Assembly (NCBI GenBank): GCA_029264995.1
Contig: JAJUKC010000017.1
Span: 1 to 37,574, forward strand
DNA length: 37,574 nt
From: Marinobacter sp.
Lineage (GTDB): Bacteria > Pseudomonadota > Gammaproteobacteria > Pseudomonadales > Oleiphilaceae
Direction of reading: 5' to 3'
Shown here: one piece after another, positions 8,579 to 16,023 of the stretch
Numbering within the stretch: position 1 is the stretch's first letter
Layout of the letters: each line of letters begins with the position of its first letter
The notes under the pieces: model-generated
What the model was told of the DNA's origin: nothing
Seen by the model: only the letters and a program-made list of their open reading frames with translations
Database searches by the model: none
Program-made: the position numbers and the translations under genes

Positions 8579-9655
8579 ATGCCCGAAGCCCTGGAGCCCC
8601 CCGCAGACTGGCTGCTGGAAGTAAACAATCTGTCCTGTGGCTACGGCGGCGATTCCGTCGTCAAGGACGTCAGCTTTGCCCTCAGCCACGGCGATATTGG
8701 CTGCCTGCTGGGCCCCAGCGGCTGTGGCAAGAGCACCATTCTCCGGGCGCTGGCCGGTTTCCTGCCGATTTCCCAGGGTGAAATCCGCCTGCAGTCACAG
8801 GCGATCAGCTTACCCGGGCGGGCACTGCAACCGGAAAAGCGCAAGATTGGCATGGTGTTTCAGGACTACGCCCTGTTTCCGCACCTGAGCATTGCCGACA
8901 ACGTCGGCTTCGGCCTGAAATCATTGAGCAAAGCAGAACGCCGACAAAAAGTCATGGAGTTGCTGAACCTGGTGCACCTGCAGGACCTGGCAGACAACTA
9001 TCCCCACGAGCTGTCCGGCGGCCAGCAACAACGGGTGGCCCTGGCCCGGGCACTGGCACCAGAGCCAACACTGATCCTGCTGGATGAGCCTTTCTCCAAC
9101 CTGGACACAGATCTGCGCCGCCGGCTGAGCCTGGATGTGCGGGAAATCCTCAAGACCCTCGGCATCAGTGCCATCCTGGTTACCCATGATCAGCAGGAAG
9201 CCTTTGCCATGTGTGATCAGGTGGCGGTTCTCCGGGACGGGCAGATTCAACAGTGGGATGTGCCCTACAACCTCTACCATGAGCCGGCGAACCGGTTCGT
9301 GGCCAGTTTTGTCGGGCAAGGTGGGTTTATTCCCGGCAAGGCCCTGGGCCCTGACACCATAGAATCGGAACTGGGCGTCATCCATGGCAACCGGGCCTAC
9401 AAATGGCAACCAGGCACCCTGCTGGACGTCCTGATCCGGCCGGACGACATTGTTTTCGATGAAGACTCAGAGCTGAAGCCAAAGGTGGTGGAAAAAACCT
9501 TTGCCGGAACCTCCACGCTCTATCGTTTCCGGTGTTCAGAAGACACTGAATTTGAGGCCCTGTTCCGGAGCCATCTGGACTTTAACCTGGGTGAGCAGGT
9601 ACCGGTCCGGGTGGAGGCTGATCACCTGATCGCCTTCGAACGCACCGGCCACTGA
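8579..9655 (+). CDS. ABC transporter ATP-binding protein (Fe3+/polyamine importer type)
   Basis: This is the ATPase subunit of an importer of the FbpC/PotA class. The 358-residue protein has Walker [10 protein letters not shown] at 45-53, the Q-loop [10 protein letters not shown], signature LSGGQQQR near 145-152, Walker B LILLDEP near 166 and the H-loop THDQQEAFA near 202. It ends in a regulatory TOBE-like domain (about 270-358, [11 protein letters not shown]). No permease or binding protein is present nearby, so it must pair with proteins encoded elsewhere or act in another role. The start lies three bases after the argF stop without a strong ribosome site, suggesting translational coupling. 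The substrate cannot be read from the sequence. Confidence 0.88.
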   Translation: MPEALEPPADWLLEVNNLSCGYGGDSVVKDVSFALSHGDIGCLLGPSGCGKSTILRALAGFLPISQGEIRLQSQAISLPGRALQPEKRKIGMVFQDYALFPHLSIADNVGFGLKSLSKAERRQKVMELLNLVHLQDLADNYPHELSGGQQQRVALARALAPEPTLILLDEPFSNLDTDLRRRLSLDVREILKTLGISAILVTHDQQEAFAMCDQVAVLRDGQIQQWDVPYNLYHEPANRFVASFVGQGGFIPGKALGPDTIESELGVIHGNRAYKWQPGTLLDVLIRPDDIVFDEDSELKPKVVEKTFAGTSTLYRFRCSEDTEFEALFRSHLDFNLGEQVPVRVEADHLIAFERTGH

Positions 9656-9658
9656 ACC

Positions 9659-11140
9659 TCAGTGATTACAGACTCGCTCAACAGCATCCAGCCAGCCGGC
9701 ATAGAGTGATTCCCGCAGCCCCGGCGCCATATCCGGCCGGAACTGGTGCTCGCATTCCCAAAGCGACGTAATCTGCTCCAGGCTATCGAAAACCCCGGTC
9801 TGCAAACCCGCAAGATATGCGGCCCCCAGCGCCGTGGTTTCGGTCACGCTCGGCCGGTCAACCGGCACATTGAGAATGTCCGATAAAAACTGCATCACCC
9901 AGTCGTTCACAGCCATGCCTCCGTCGACTCGCAGCGATTCCAGTCGGGCGCCATCGTTGCGAATGGCGCGCACCAGGTCTTTGGTCTGATAGCACACCGA
10001 CTGCAAACCCGCCGTGACAATCTCGGCAATGCCGGTATCCCGCGTCAGTCCCAGGATTGCACCCCGGGCGTTCGGGTCCCAGTGCGGGGCCCCCAGGCCA
10101 GTGAACGCGGGCACCAGATACACCGGATTATTCACACCGACCGTCGCCGCATGCTCCGCCGATTCCCGGGCATGGGATATCAGCCGAAGCCCATCCCTGA
10201 GCCACTGCATGGCGGCACCGGCAACAAAAATACTGCCTTCAATGGCATAGCAGGGTTTGCCGTTGAGGCGGTAGGCTACTGTCGTCAATAACCGGTTTTC
10301 AGAGCGCAGAGCCTGCTGGCCGGTGTTGAGCATCAGGAAACAGCCTGTGCCATAGGTACTCTTGGCCATCCCCGGCTCAAAACAGGCCTGGCCGATCAAA
10401 GCGGCATGCTGATCACCGGCAATACCGGCAATCATCACCGAAGCGCCCAGACATTCGGGTTCCGTCAACCCGTACTCAGCTGCACTGTCGAATACCTCCG
10501 GCAACAGGGCAGCAGGCACCCGAAACAGCTTGAGCAGCTGCGGGTCCCATTGCTGTGTATGGATATTGAACAGCGCAGTGCGGGACGCATTGGTGGCATC
10601 GGTACGATGGTGCTTGCCGCCGGTCAGATTCCAGAGCAACCAGGTATCAATGGTACCAAAAGCCAACTCACCGGCCTCCGCCCGCTGACGAGCACCCTCA
10701 ACGTTGTCGAGAATCCAGGCAATTTTGGTAGCGGAGAAGTAAGGATCAATCAACAGCCCGGTGCGATCAACCACCAGGGATTCATGGCCATCCTGGCGCA
10801 ACTTGGTACACCAGGACGCGGTACGGCGATCCTGCCAGACAATGGCGTGATGAATCGGCTGACCAGTGGCCCTGTCCCAGATCACCGTGGTTTCCCGCTG
10901 GTTGGTGATGCCGATGCCTGCGAGGTCAGACGCCTCAATCTTGCCGTTGTCCAGGGCTTCACGGCAGACCGCCAGCGTGCTATCCCAGATTTCCATGGCA
11001 TCGTGCTCAACCCAGCCATCTTTGGGAAAGTACTGGTGAAACTCCTGCTGGGCAACGGCCACCTGAGCGCCTTTGTCATCAAACACGATGGCTCGGGAAC
11101 TGGTGGTACCCTGGTCAATGGCAAGCAGATATCGGGACAT
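9659..11140 (-). CDS. glpK: Glycerol kinase
   Basis: GlpK phosphorylates glycerol to sn-glycerol 3-phosphate for catabolism or phospholipid synthesis. The 493-residue protein has the FGGY-kinase N-terminal phosphate motif ([15 protein letters not shown]), GWVEHD for glycerol contact, [19 protein letters not shown], and the C-terminal ATP region with [12 protein letters not shown] and [13 protein letters not shown] 11140 with AGGAGG five bases upstream is preferred over the in-frame TTG one codon earlier. No glpF or glpD is adjacent. It converges on the ABC ATPase, with a gap of three bases. A strong terminator lies about 65 bases upstream, so its promoter must lie in that short gap or transcription reads through. 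Confidence 0.96.
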   Translation of the reverse strand: MSRYLLAIDQGTTSSRAIVFDDKGAQVAVAQQEFHQYFPKDGWVEHDAMEIWDSTLAVCREALDNGKIEASDLAGIGITNQRETTVIWDRATGQPIHHAIVWQDRRTASWCTKLRQDGHESLVVDRTGLLIDPYFSATKIAWILDNVEGARQRAEAGELAFGTIDTWLLWNLTGGKHHRTDATNASRTALFNIHTQQWDPQLLKLFRVPAALLPEVFDSAAEYGLTEPECLGASVMIAGIAGDQHAALIGQACFEPGMAKSTYGTGCFLMLNTGQQALRSENRLLTTVAYRLNGKPCYAIEGSIFVAGAAMQWLRDGLRLISHARESAEHAATVGVNNPVYLVPAFTGLGAPHWDPNARGAILGLTRDTGIAEIVTAGLQSVCYQTKDLVRAIRNDGARLESLRVDGGMAVNDWVMQFLSDILNVPVDRPSVTETTALGAAYLAGLQTGVFDSLEQITSLWECEHQFRPDMAPGLRESLYAGWLDAVERVCNH

Positions 11141-11204
11141 CAAGACCTCCTGTTGTTTTCAGGAGATTCTAACAGGACGGGAATCGAGCGGTGTGACGCG
11201 GCGC

Positions 11205-11236
11205 GGAAATAAAAAAAGGGCTGGAAAAACCGGCCC
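11205..11236 (-). terminator. Strong intrinsic terminator (two-component operon or small RNA)
   Basis: An 8-bp stem (AGGGCTGG with CCGGCCCT, one G-T pair) closes a five-base loop and is followed on the minus strand by seven T residues. It sits 150-180 bases after the sensor kinase stop and just upstream of glpK. It most simply ends the rstAB-like transcript, but the long distance leaves room for a separate small RNA ending here. Confidence 0.75.
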
Positions 11237-11384
11237 TCAAATGACGAATGAAACAAGGAAAGTTCGTAAGAACTACAACCTCAAAAGTCATCCCTTACGC
11301 TTTTAAGTATTAACCAGAGCCGCAGAGGGTTCAGTTGTGGTTGTGTAGAGCTTTGTTACATCAGGTGAGGTACCGAGCACTGGT

Positions 11385-12956
11385 TCACAAATCCGGGTCT
11401 GCGGGCTTCAGTCGTGGCCAGACCAGGCTGAACCGGGCTCCACCCAGAGCTTCACTGCGGCCAACGAACGCCTGCCCCCCGTGCCAGTACAGAATCCTGC
11501 GAACAATGGACAGGCCCAGCCCATAGCCACCCGAGGTACGGGTACGGCTATCATCAAGCCGGGCAAAGGCGGTAAATACCTTCTCCCAATCCTGTTCCGG
11601 AATGCCCGGGCCATCGTCTTCCACATCAATCCGACAATTATCTTCGTCCAGGTGGCAACTCACCCGCACACGGCCTGCAGCATAGCGCGCGGCATTACCG
11701 ACCAGGTTCTGGACCGCCCGGTGAATGTAACGAGGCTCCATATCGGCCTGCGCCCAGCGCTCCGAGGCTTCATCGATCTGACAGTCAATGTCGACTCCCT
11801 CCCGGATCAGCCGCTGTTCGGAGACAACCTGCCTGACAATATCCGTGACCGATCCCTCCCGGAGGCTGAATACCGGGCCGCCCTGCTCCAGCCGGGCATA
11901 GGTCAGAATCTCATCAATCAGTTCATCCAGCTCCTGGATATCGCCATCAATACCCTCCAGCTGCTTTTCGAGCACCGCCTGGGTACTGCCGGATTCGATC
12001 ATCTGAACCCCGAACCGGATACGGGCCACCGGCGTTCTCAGCTCATGGGAAACCGCGTGAATCATTTCCCGCTGCACCTGCACCAGGCGCTGGATATGCT
12101 CCGCCATCCCGTTGAACGACGCCCCCAGCCGGGACACGAGCGTGCCGTCCTCGGATTCCACCCGGGCTCCCATCTCACCCCGGGCAATCCGAACAGCCAC
12201 CGATTCGACCTTGCGCAGATGGCCCTCCACAAAGCGCAAGCCAAGGAACAAGGCCAACGCCAGCACGCCACCGACAACGGCGGCCAGCAGCAGGATAATC
12301 GGCCAGCCCCACGGATTGAAGGGGGGAGGCAATGTCACCACAACCAACGCGCCTTCCGACAAACGAACCAGCGCCCTGGCACGGTTATCGCCGTGTTCAA
12401 AAATTGCCAGCCCGGTGTCGCCGAGGTGCTCAAGCGCCTGTTGATCCGGCAGATCCTCGGCATTCTGAACCAGACGGATATCGAGATTGAGAGATTGCGC
12501 CAATTGCTGCGCCACATCCGCACGTTGCCCCGCCGGACTGGTATCCAGATGCCAACGTACCATCAGCGAGATTGCCCGGGCCAGATCCCGGTAGGGTTGC
12601 TCCAGATGTATGCCGAGCACCTCGCCACCGAGGCCACGGACATAATAGCCATAGCCGCTATCGGTTGACTGCGCCACCACCTGCCCGTAACCCAGGCGTT
12701 CAAGCGCAACCGGGGAAAGCCCGAAGTCGGCCGCAACGCCACTGCGCAGGTCAAACATCGGGGCCATCCAGTGATACTGACTGAGCGGATCCGGAGCCGC
12801 GGCCAGCCAACGCATAACCGGTGTCACGGCCTGCTCATGCCAGTATTGTTCGCGAACGGAATTGATGCCGTTAAACAGCAAGACGCACAGAAGCACGACC
12901 GCCGCCGCAATGGCCGCAATACGAGCGTAGGCTTTGAGGAAAAAATTCAGGGACAT
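11385..12956 (-). CDS. Sensor histidine kinase, RstB-like
   Basis: The inner-membrane sensor of a two-component system, 523 residues from the ATG at 12956. It has an N-terminal membrane helix (about 11-30), a periplasmic sensor region of roughly 180 residues and a second helix (about 217-241, IILLLAAVVGGVLALALFL). Then come HAMP, the HisKA dimerisation box with phospho-His near 304 (HAVSHELRTPVAR), and a HATPase domain with NLVGNAARYA, DDGPGIPE and GYGLGLSIVRRI. The HisKA region resembles E. coli RstB. The GTG ten codons upstream is a weaker start because AGGG precedes the ATG. It follows the response regulator by about 60 bases, so the two form an operon. The signal is unknown. Confidence 0.9.
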   Translation of the reverse strand: MSLNFFLKAYARIAAIAAAVVLLCVLLFNGINSVREQYWHEQAVTPVMRWLAAAPDPLSQYHWMAPMFDLRSGVAADFGLSPVALERLGYGQVVAQSTDSGYGYYVRGLGGEVLGIHLEQPYRDLARAISLMVRWHLDTSPAGQRADVAQQLAQSLNLDIRLVQNAEDLPDQQALEHLGDTGLAIFEHGDNRARALVRLSEGALVVVTLPPPFNPWGWPIILLLAAVVGGVLALALFLGLRFVEGHLRKVESVAVRIARGEMGARVESEDGTLVSRLGASFNGMAEHIQRLVQVQREMIHAVSHELRTPVARIRFGVQMIESGSTQAVLEKQLEGIDGDIQELDELIDEILTYARLEQGGPVFSLREGSVTDIVRQVVSEQRLIREGVDIDCQIDEASERWAQADMEPRYIHRAVQNLVGNAARYAAGRVRVSCHLDEDNCRIDVEDDGPGIPEQDWEKVFTAFARLDDSRTRTSGGYGLGLSIVRRILYWHGGQAFVGRSEALGGARFSLVWPRLKPADPDL

Positions 12957-13014
12957 CGGGCCAACCCTGGTAACCGGCGTTGCCACCTGCGGGGCGGCAA
13001 CGCCTCAGGCGCGA

Positions 13015-13749
13015 TCAGGCTTCCTTGACGAACAGGTAGCCCTTGCTTCGAACAGTCTTGATACGGCGTGGGTGGATGGGATCATCACCGATTTTCGGGC
13101 GGATCCTGGACACGCGAACGTCAATGGAACGGTCCTGGCCGTCGTATTCGATGCCCCTGAGTGCGGTAAAAATCTCTTCCCGACTCAGCACTCTCCCTGC
13201 GTTACTGGCCAACAGCCAAAGCAAATCGAACTCAGCACTGGTGAGGTCGATACTTTCGTCGCTCAACCAGGCCTCACGCATGGAACGATCGACCACGAGG
13301 TCGTTGAACTGCAAACGCACCGGCTCCTCTCCGGACGTCTCCTGCCCGCTAACGGGCGAGGTTTCTACCCGGCGCAGCATGGCACGGATGCGGGCGAGCA
13401 GAACGCGCGGTTGGACCGGCTTGCCAATATAGTCATCCGCGCCCATCTCCAGGCCCAGGACCTGATCCAGATCGTCTGTCCGGGCGGTGAGCATAATAAT
13501 GGGGCCATTGAAGAACGGCCGTACCCGCCGGCAGATGGACAGACCATCTTCGCCCGGCAGCATCAGATCCAGAACCACAAGATCCGGCTGCTCATTGCGG
13601 ATCCGCTCAACGGCGGCTCCACCGTGGGTTTCCAACGACACTGTCAGGCCATTGTTTTCAAGATACTCGCGGGTCAGATCCGCAAGCCGCTCATCGTCCT
13701 CTACGATCAGGATTCGCCAACTCTCGTTTGTTTGTTCCACGCCATCCAT
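13015..13749 (-). CDS. DNA-binding response regulator, RstA/OmpR family
   Basis: The partner of the downstream kinase: 244 residues with a receiver domain (about 12-125) and an OmpR-type winged-helix domain (about 145-240). The acidic pocket is IVEDDE, the phospho-acceptor Asp61 lies in VVLDLMLPGEDG, and the switch Lys is 110 (DDYIGKPVQP). The C-terminal domain has the usual LTSAEFDLLWLLASNAGRV and VDVRVSRIRPKIGDD-like pattern. The receiver resembles E. coli RstA more than PhoB or OmpR. The start at 13749 has only a weak ribosome site. It is divergent from olsB, and both promoters share the 240-bp gap. Confidence 0.9.
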   Translation of the reverse strand: MDGVEQTNESWRILIVEDDERLADLTREYLENNGLTVSLETHGGAAVERIRNEQPDLVVLDLMLPGEDGLSICRRVRPFFNGPIIMLTARTDDLDQVLGLEMGADDYIGKPVQPRVLLARIRAMLRRVETSPVSGQETSGEEPVRLQFNDLVVDRSMREAWLSDESIDLTSAEFDLLWLLASNAGRVLSREEIFTALRGIEYDGQDRSIDVRVSRIRPKIGDDPIHPRRIKTVRSKGYLFVKEA

Positions 13750-13816
13750 CTCTGATTATTTTATTCCGGTTTCAGGGTTGTACACCCGACGATACAGGCA
13801 ACGTTCAGTTACAGCA

Positions 13817-13822
13817 ATTATA
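13817..13822 (-). promoter_or_regulatory. Putative -10 box of the response-regulator gene
   Basis: A perfect TATAAT lies on the minus strand at 13817-13822, giving a leader of about 60 bases to the ATG at 13749. No good -35 hexamer is found at the usual spacing, suggesting an activator-dependent promoter. The 8-mer TATACATG occurs at 13819-13826 and 13838-13845 (19-bp period), with GTTACA at 13808-13813 and 13859-13864. These resemble elements of the E. coli RstA box and may be an autoregulatory operator. Confidence 0.4.
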
Positions 13823-13904
13823 CATGCTATTCAGAAATATACATGGAACCGCCAAAGGGTTACAGCCTGTGACACATATCCGTTTTCCTGAAAAGGGTCT
13901 CGCA

Positions 13905-13944
13905 CTGTCACAGAGACGTCACCCCGGCGTCACCCATCTGTCAT
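13905..13944 (+). promoter_or_regulatory. Tandem PhoB boxes upstream of olsBA
   Basis: Four PhoB half-site-like 7-mers lie in exact 11-bp register: CTGTCAC (13905-13911), ACGTCAC (13916-13922), GCGTCAC (13927-13933) and CTGTCAT (13938-13944), separated by 4-bp spacers. The known Pho box is two CTGTCA(T/C) units 11 bp apart. The array ends 8-10 bp before a -10-like sequence around CATAGCCT (13953-13960), the usual geometry for PhoB-activated promoters, and about 47 bp before the olsB ATG. Confidence 0.85.
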
Positions 13945-13991
13945 ACCTGCTTCATAGCCTTGACCTGAAACAGAAACACAGAGGCCAAGCC

Positions 13992-14753
13992 ATGACTGCA
14001 ACCACCGCGAGCCTTCAACCCCGCCGGGGCCGTAATCTGAGCACCGAACTTACCCGTGACCCGGAGCTCATAGAAGCGGCCCAGCGCCTGCGTTACCGGG
14101 TATTCTCCGAGGAGTATGGCAGCGATCTGGGTGCCATCATCCCCGGCATTGATGCCGATGCTTATGATGCAGCCTGCGACCACCTGATCGTCACCGACGC
14201 AGACACCGGCGAACTCGTGGCCACCACGCGCATACTGCATCAGGACGATACGGCCTCGGTTGGCGGTTTCTACTCCCGGGGCGAATTCGACCTCACCGCT
14301 CTGGAAGCCTTGCCCGGAACACTGGCTGAACTCGGCCGCACCTGCGTACACCCGGACTACCGCAATGGTGGCACCATCACGTTGCTGTGGTCGGCGGTGG
14401 CGGAGTATCTGGTTCAGCGCAACGTGACCCACCTGATTGGCTGCGCCAGTATCAGCATGGCCGACGGCGGGGCAAAAGCCTGGCATGTGGCCCGGCTCCT
14501 GCAACAACAGCATCTGTCAGAGCCGCATTGCCGGGTAACGCCAAAGCGTCAACTGCCCCATCTTGCCCATCCGGAATCGGAACGCTCAGTGGACATCCCG
14601 CCCCTGATCAAGGCGTACATGCGCCTGGGCGCAAGGGTCTGTGGCGAGCCTTGCTGGGATCCTGAATTCCGCTGTGCCGATTTGCTGGTGCTGCTGGAAG
14701 TCAGCAACCTGGCCGACCGCTACAGCCGGCACTTCCTGCGTCGCCCCGCCTGA
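13992..14753 (+). CDS. olsB: L-ornithine N-alpha-acyltransferase (OlsB-type)
   Basis: OlsB transfers a 3-hydroxyacyl group from ACP to the alpha-amino group of ornithine, making lyso-ornithine lipid. The 253-residue protein belongs to the GNAT-like Acetyltransf_5 family, with RLRYRVFSEEYG near 37, DHLIVTDADTGELVATTRIL near 76, and ELGRTCVHPDYRNGG near 118. ATG 13992 has AGAGG seven bases upstream; the longer open frame starting at 13728 overlaps the Pho boxes and is not used. An acyltransferase of the OlsA type follows after 15 bases, which is the standard olsBA pair. The family has also been labelled hemolysin or acyl-homoserine-lactone synthase-like, but the neighbour makes OlsB much more likely. 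Confidence 0.9.
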   Translation: MTATTASLQPRRGRNLSTELTRDPELIEAAQRLRYRVFSEEYGSDLGAIIPGIDADAYDAACDHLIVTDADTGELVATTRILHQDDTASVGGFYSRGEFDLTALEALPGTLAELGRTCVHPDYRNGGTITLLWSAVAEYLVQRNVTHLIGCASISMADGGAKAWHVARLLQQQHLSEPHCRVTPKRQLPHLAHPESERSVDIPPLIKAYMRLGARVCGEPCWDPEFRCADLLVLLEVSNLADRYSRHFLRRPA

Positions 14754-14768
14754 TTCGGAGGATCGCCG

Positions 14769-15587
14769 ATGAGCTGGCTTAGACTGAGCTTTCGGTTAGC
14801 AATGTTTGCAGGCTTCCTTGCCGGAGCCTGCGCACTGGCGACCCTGCTCCGGATCTCCGATCTGGCCCGGACCAGACCGGTGGACAGAAATCCCTGGGCC
14901 ACAGTCTGTTTTCGGAGGGCGTGTCAGTGCCTGGGCTGGCAGATTCAGGTTTATGGTCAGCCCTGCCGGGAGAATGCCCTGTTTGTTGCCAACCACATCA
15001 GCTGGTCTGACATCCCCGTTCTCGGCAGCATTACGCCCATGCGGTTTCTGTCAAAGGCGGAAGTGGGTCAATGGCCGGTGATCGGCTGGCTGGCCCGCCA
15101 GGCCGGCACGCTGTTCATCAAACGTGGCGGCGGTCAGGCCAGAGCCATCAAGACCAGCATCGCCCAATGCCTGCAGGCTGGGGAATCGGTGATGGTCTAC
15201 CCCGAGGGAACCACCAGCACCGGCGTAGCCGTGCTGCCCATGCACGGACTGTTGATGAGCGCCGCCCGGGACAGCAACACGGCCATACAGCCAGTGTCCA
15301 TCGGTTATCGGAGAGAACGGCGCCCTGACGCACTGGCGCCCTTCGTGGGCGATGACAGTTTCCACCGGCATCTGTTCAGACTGCTGCAACAGCCACCGGG
15401 GCAGATCATCGTGATACTGCATCCGCCCCTTGAACCGGATCCTGATCTGTCCCTGAATGAGCTGACCGGGTGCATACACCAGCAGATCAGCCAGGGCCTC
15501 GCCCGTATTCACTCGGGCGAGTTCGACCATGTGTCGAAATGCCCCCTCAGAACAGCGGGCGACCCTGAGCTACCTCGTCTTCAGTAG
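14769..15587 (+). CDS. olsA: Lyso-ornithine lipid O-acyltransferase (PlsC family, OlsA-type)
   Basis: The second enzyme of ornithine lipid synthesis; it esterifies the 3-hydroxyl group of lyso-ornithine lipid. The 272-residue membrane-bound protein has an N-terminal hydrophobic helix (about 5-26), the HX4D catalytic motif NHISWSD near 76-82, the second motif GTLFIKRGGG near 117, and the substrate motif YPEGTTS near 145. GGAGG lies about seven bases before the ATG. Its last 41 bases overlap the 3' end of the FKBP gene on the other strand, an unusually tight convergent arrangement. The alternative is a general lysophosphatidate acyltransferase; the olsB partner argues against that. Confidence 0.88.
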   Translation: MSWLRLSFRLAMFAGFLAGACALATLLRISDLARTRPVDRNPWATVCFRRACQCLGWQIQVYGQPCRENALFVANHISWSDIPVLGSITPMRFLSKAEVGQWPVIGWLARQAGTLFIKRGGGQARAIKTSIAQCLQAGESVMVYPEGTTSTGVAVLPMHGLLMSAARDSNTAIQPVSIGYRRERRPDALAPFVGDDSFHRHLFRLLQQPPGQIIVILHPPLEPDPDLSLNELTGCIHQQISQGLARIHSGEFDHVSKCPLRTAGDPELPRLQ

Positions 15588-16023
15588 CCTCGCGACGACC
15601 CACGATTTCCAGGTCAAAATAGAGGGTGAAACCGGCCAGAGGGTGATTGGCATCCACTTTGACCAGGTTGCCGTCGATCGCTACCACCTGTACCACCTGA
15701 GCCTGATCGCCGGAGTTGGTCTGAAATTTCATGCCCACATCCAGGTTTTCAACGCCCTCAAACAGGGAGCGGGGCACCTTGCGCACCAGGTCCTCGCGGT
15801 ATTCGCCGTAGGCCATTTCCGGTGGCACGGTCACTTCCAGGCAGTCACCTACGTTTCGGTCTTTCACCGCCTCCTGAATGCCGGCAATGATCTCGGGGCT
15901 GCCGTAGATAAAGTGCAGAGGCTCGCTGCCTTCAGACGTATCCACCAGCTCACCGATGCGGTTCTTGAGCACGTAATGGACGGTAAAAACATCCGGCCGG
16001 GTGTTCGGGTTATCGGCTTGCAT
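15547..16023 (-). CDS. FKBP-type peptidyl-prolyl isomerase, SlyD-like
   Basis: This is a cytoplasmic prolyl isomerase/chaperone of the SlyD/FkpB type, 158 residues. An FKBP half-barrel (VHYVLKNRIGELVDTSEGSEPLHFIYG) is followed by the inserted IF chaperone flap (about 70-125) and then the return strand with NHPLAGFTLYFDLEIVG. It lacks the His/Cys-rich metal-binding tail of E. coli SlyD and ends in QGRPLF. The ATG overlaps the TGA of the upstream gene by one base (TGATG), so translation is probably coupled to it. The AGGAAG upstream is rather far (12 bases). Confidence 0.9.
   Translation of the reverse strand: MQADNPNTRPDVFTVHYVLKNRIGELVDTSEGSEPLHFIYGSPEIIAGIQEAVKDRNVGDCLEVTVPPEMAYGEYREDLVRKVPRSLFEGVENLDVGMKFQTNSGDQAQVVQVVAIDGNLVKVDANHPLAGFTLYFDLEIVGRREATEDEVAQGRPLF

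Noticed and set aside
11481..12668. 395-codon open frame on the plus strand opposite the sensor kinase
   Set aside because: It is antisense to a kinase gene with all expected motifs, its translation has no recognisable domain and is rich in the residues that GC-biased third positions produce.
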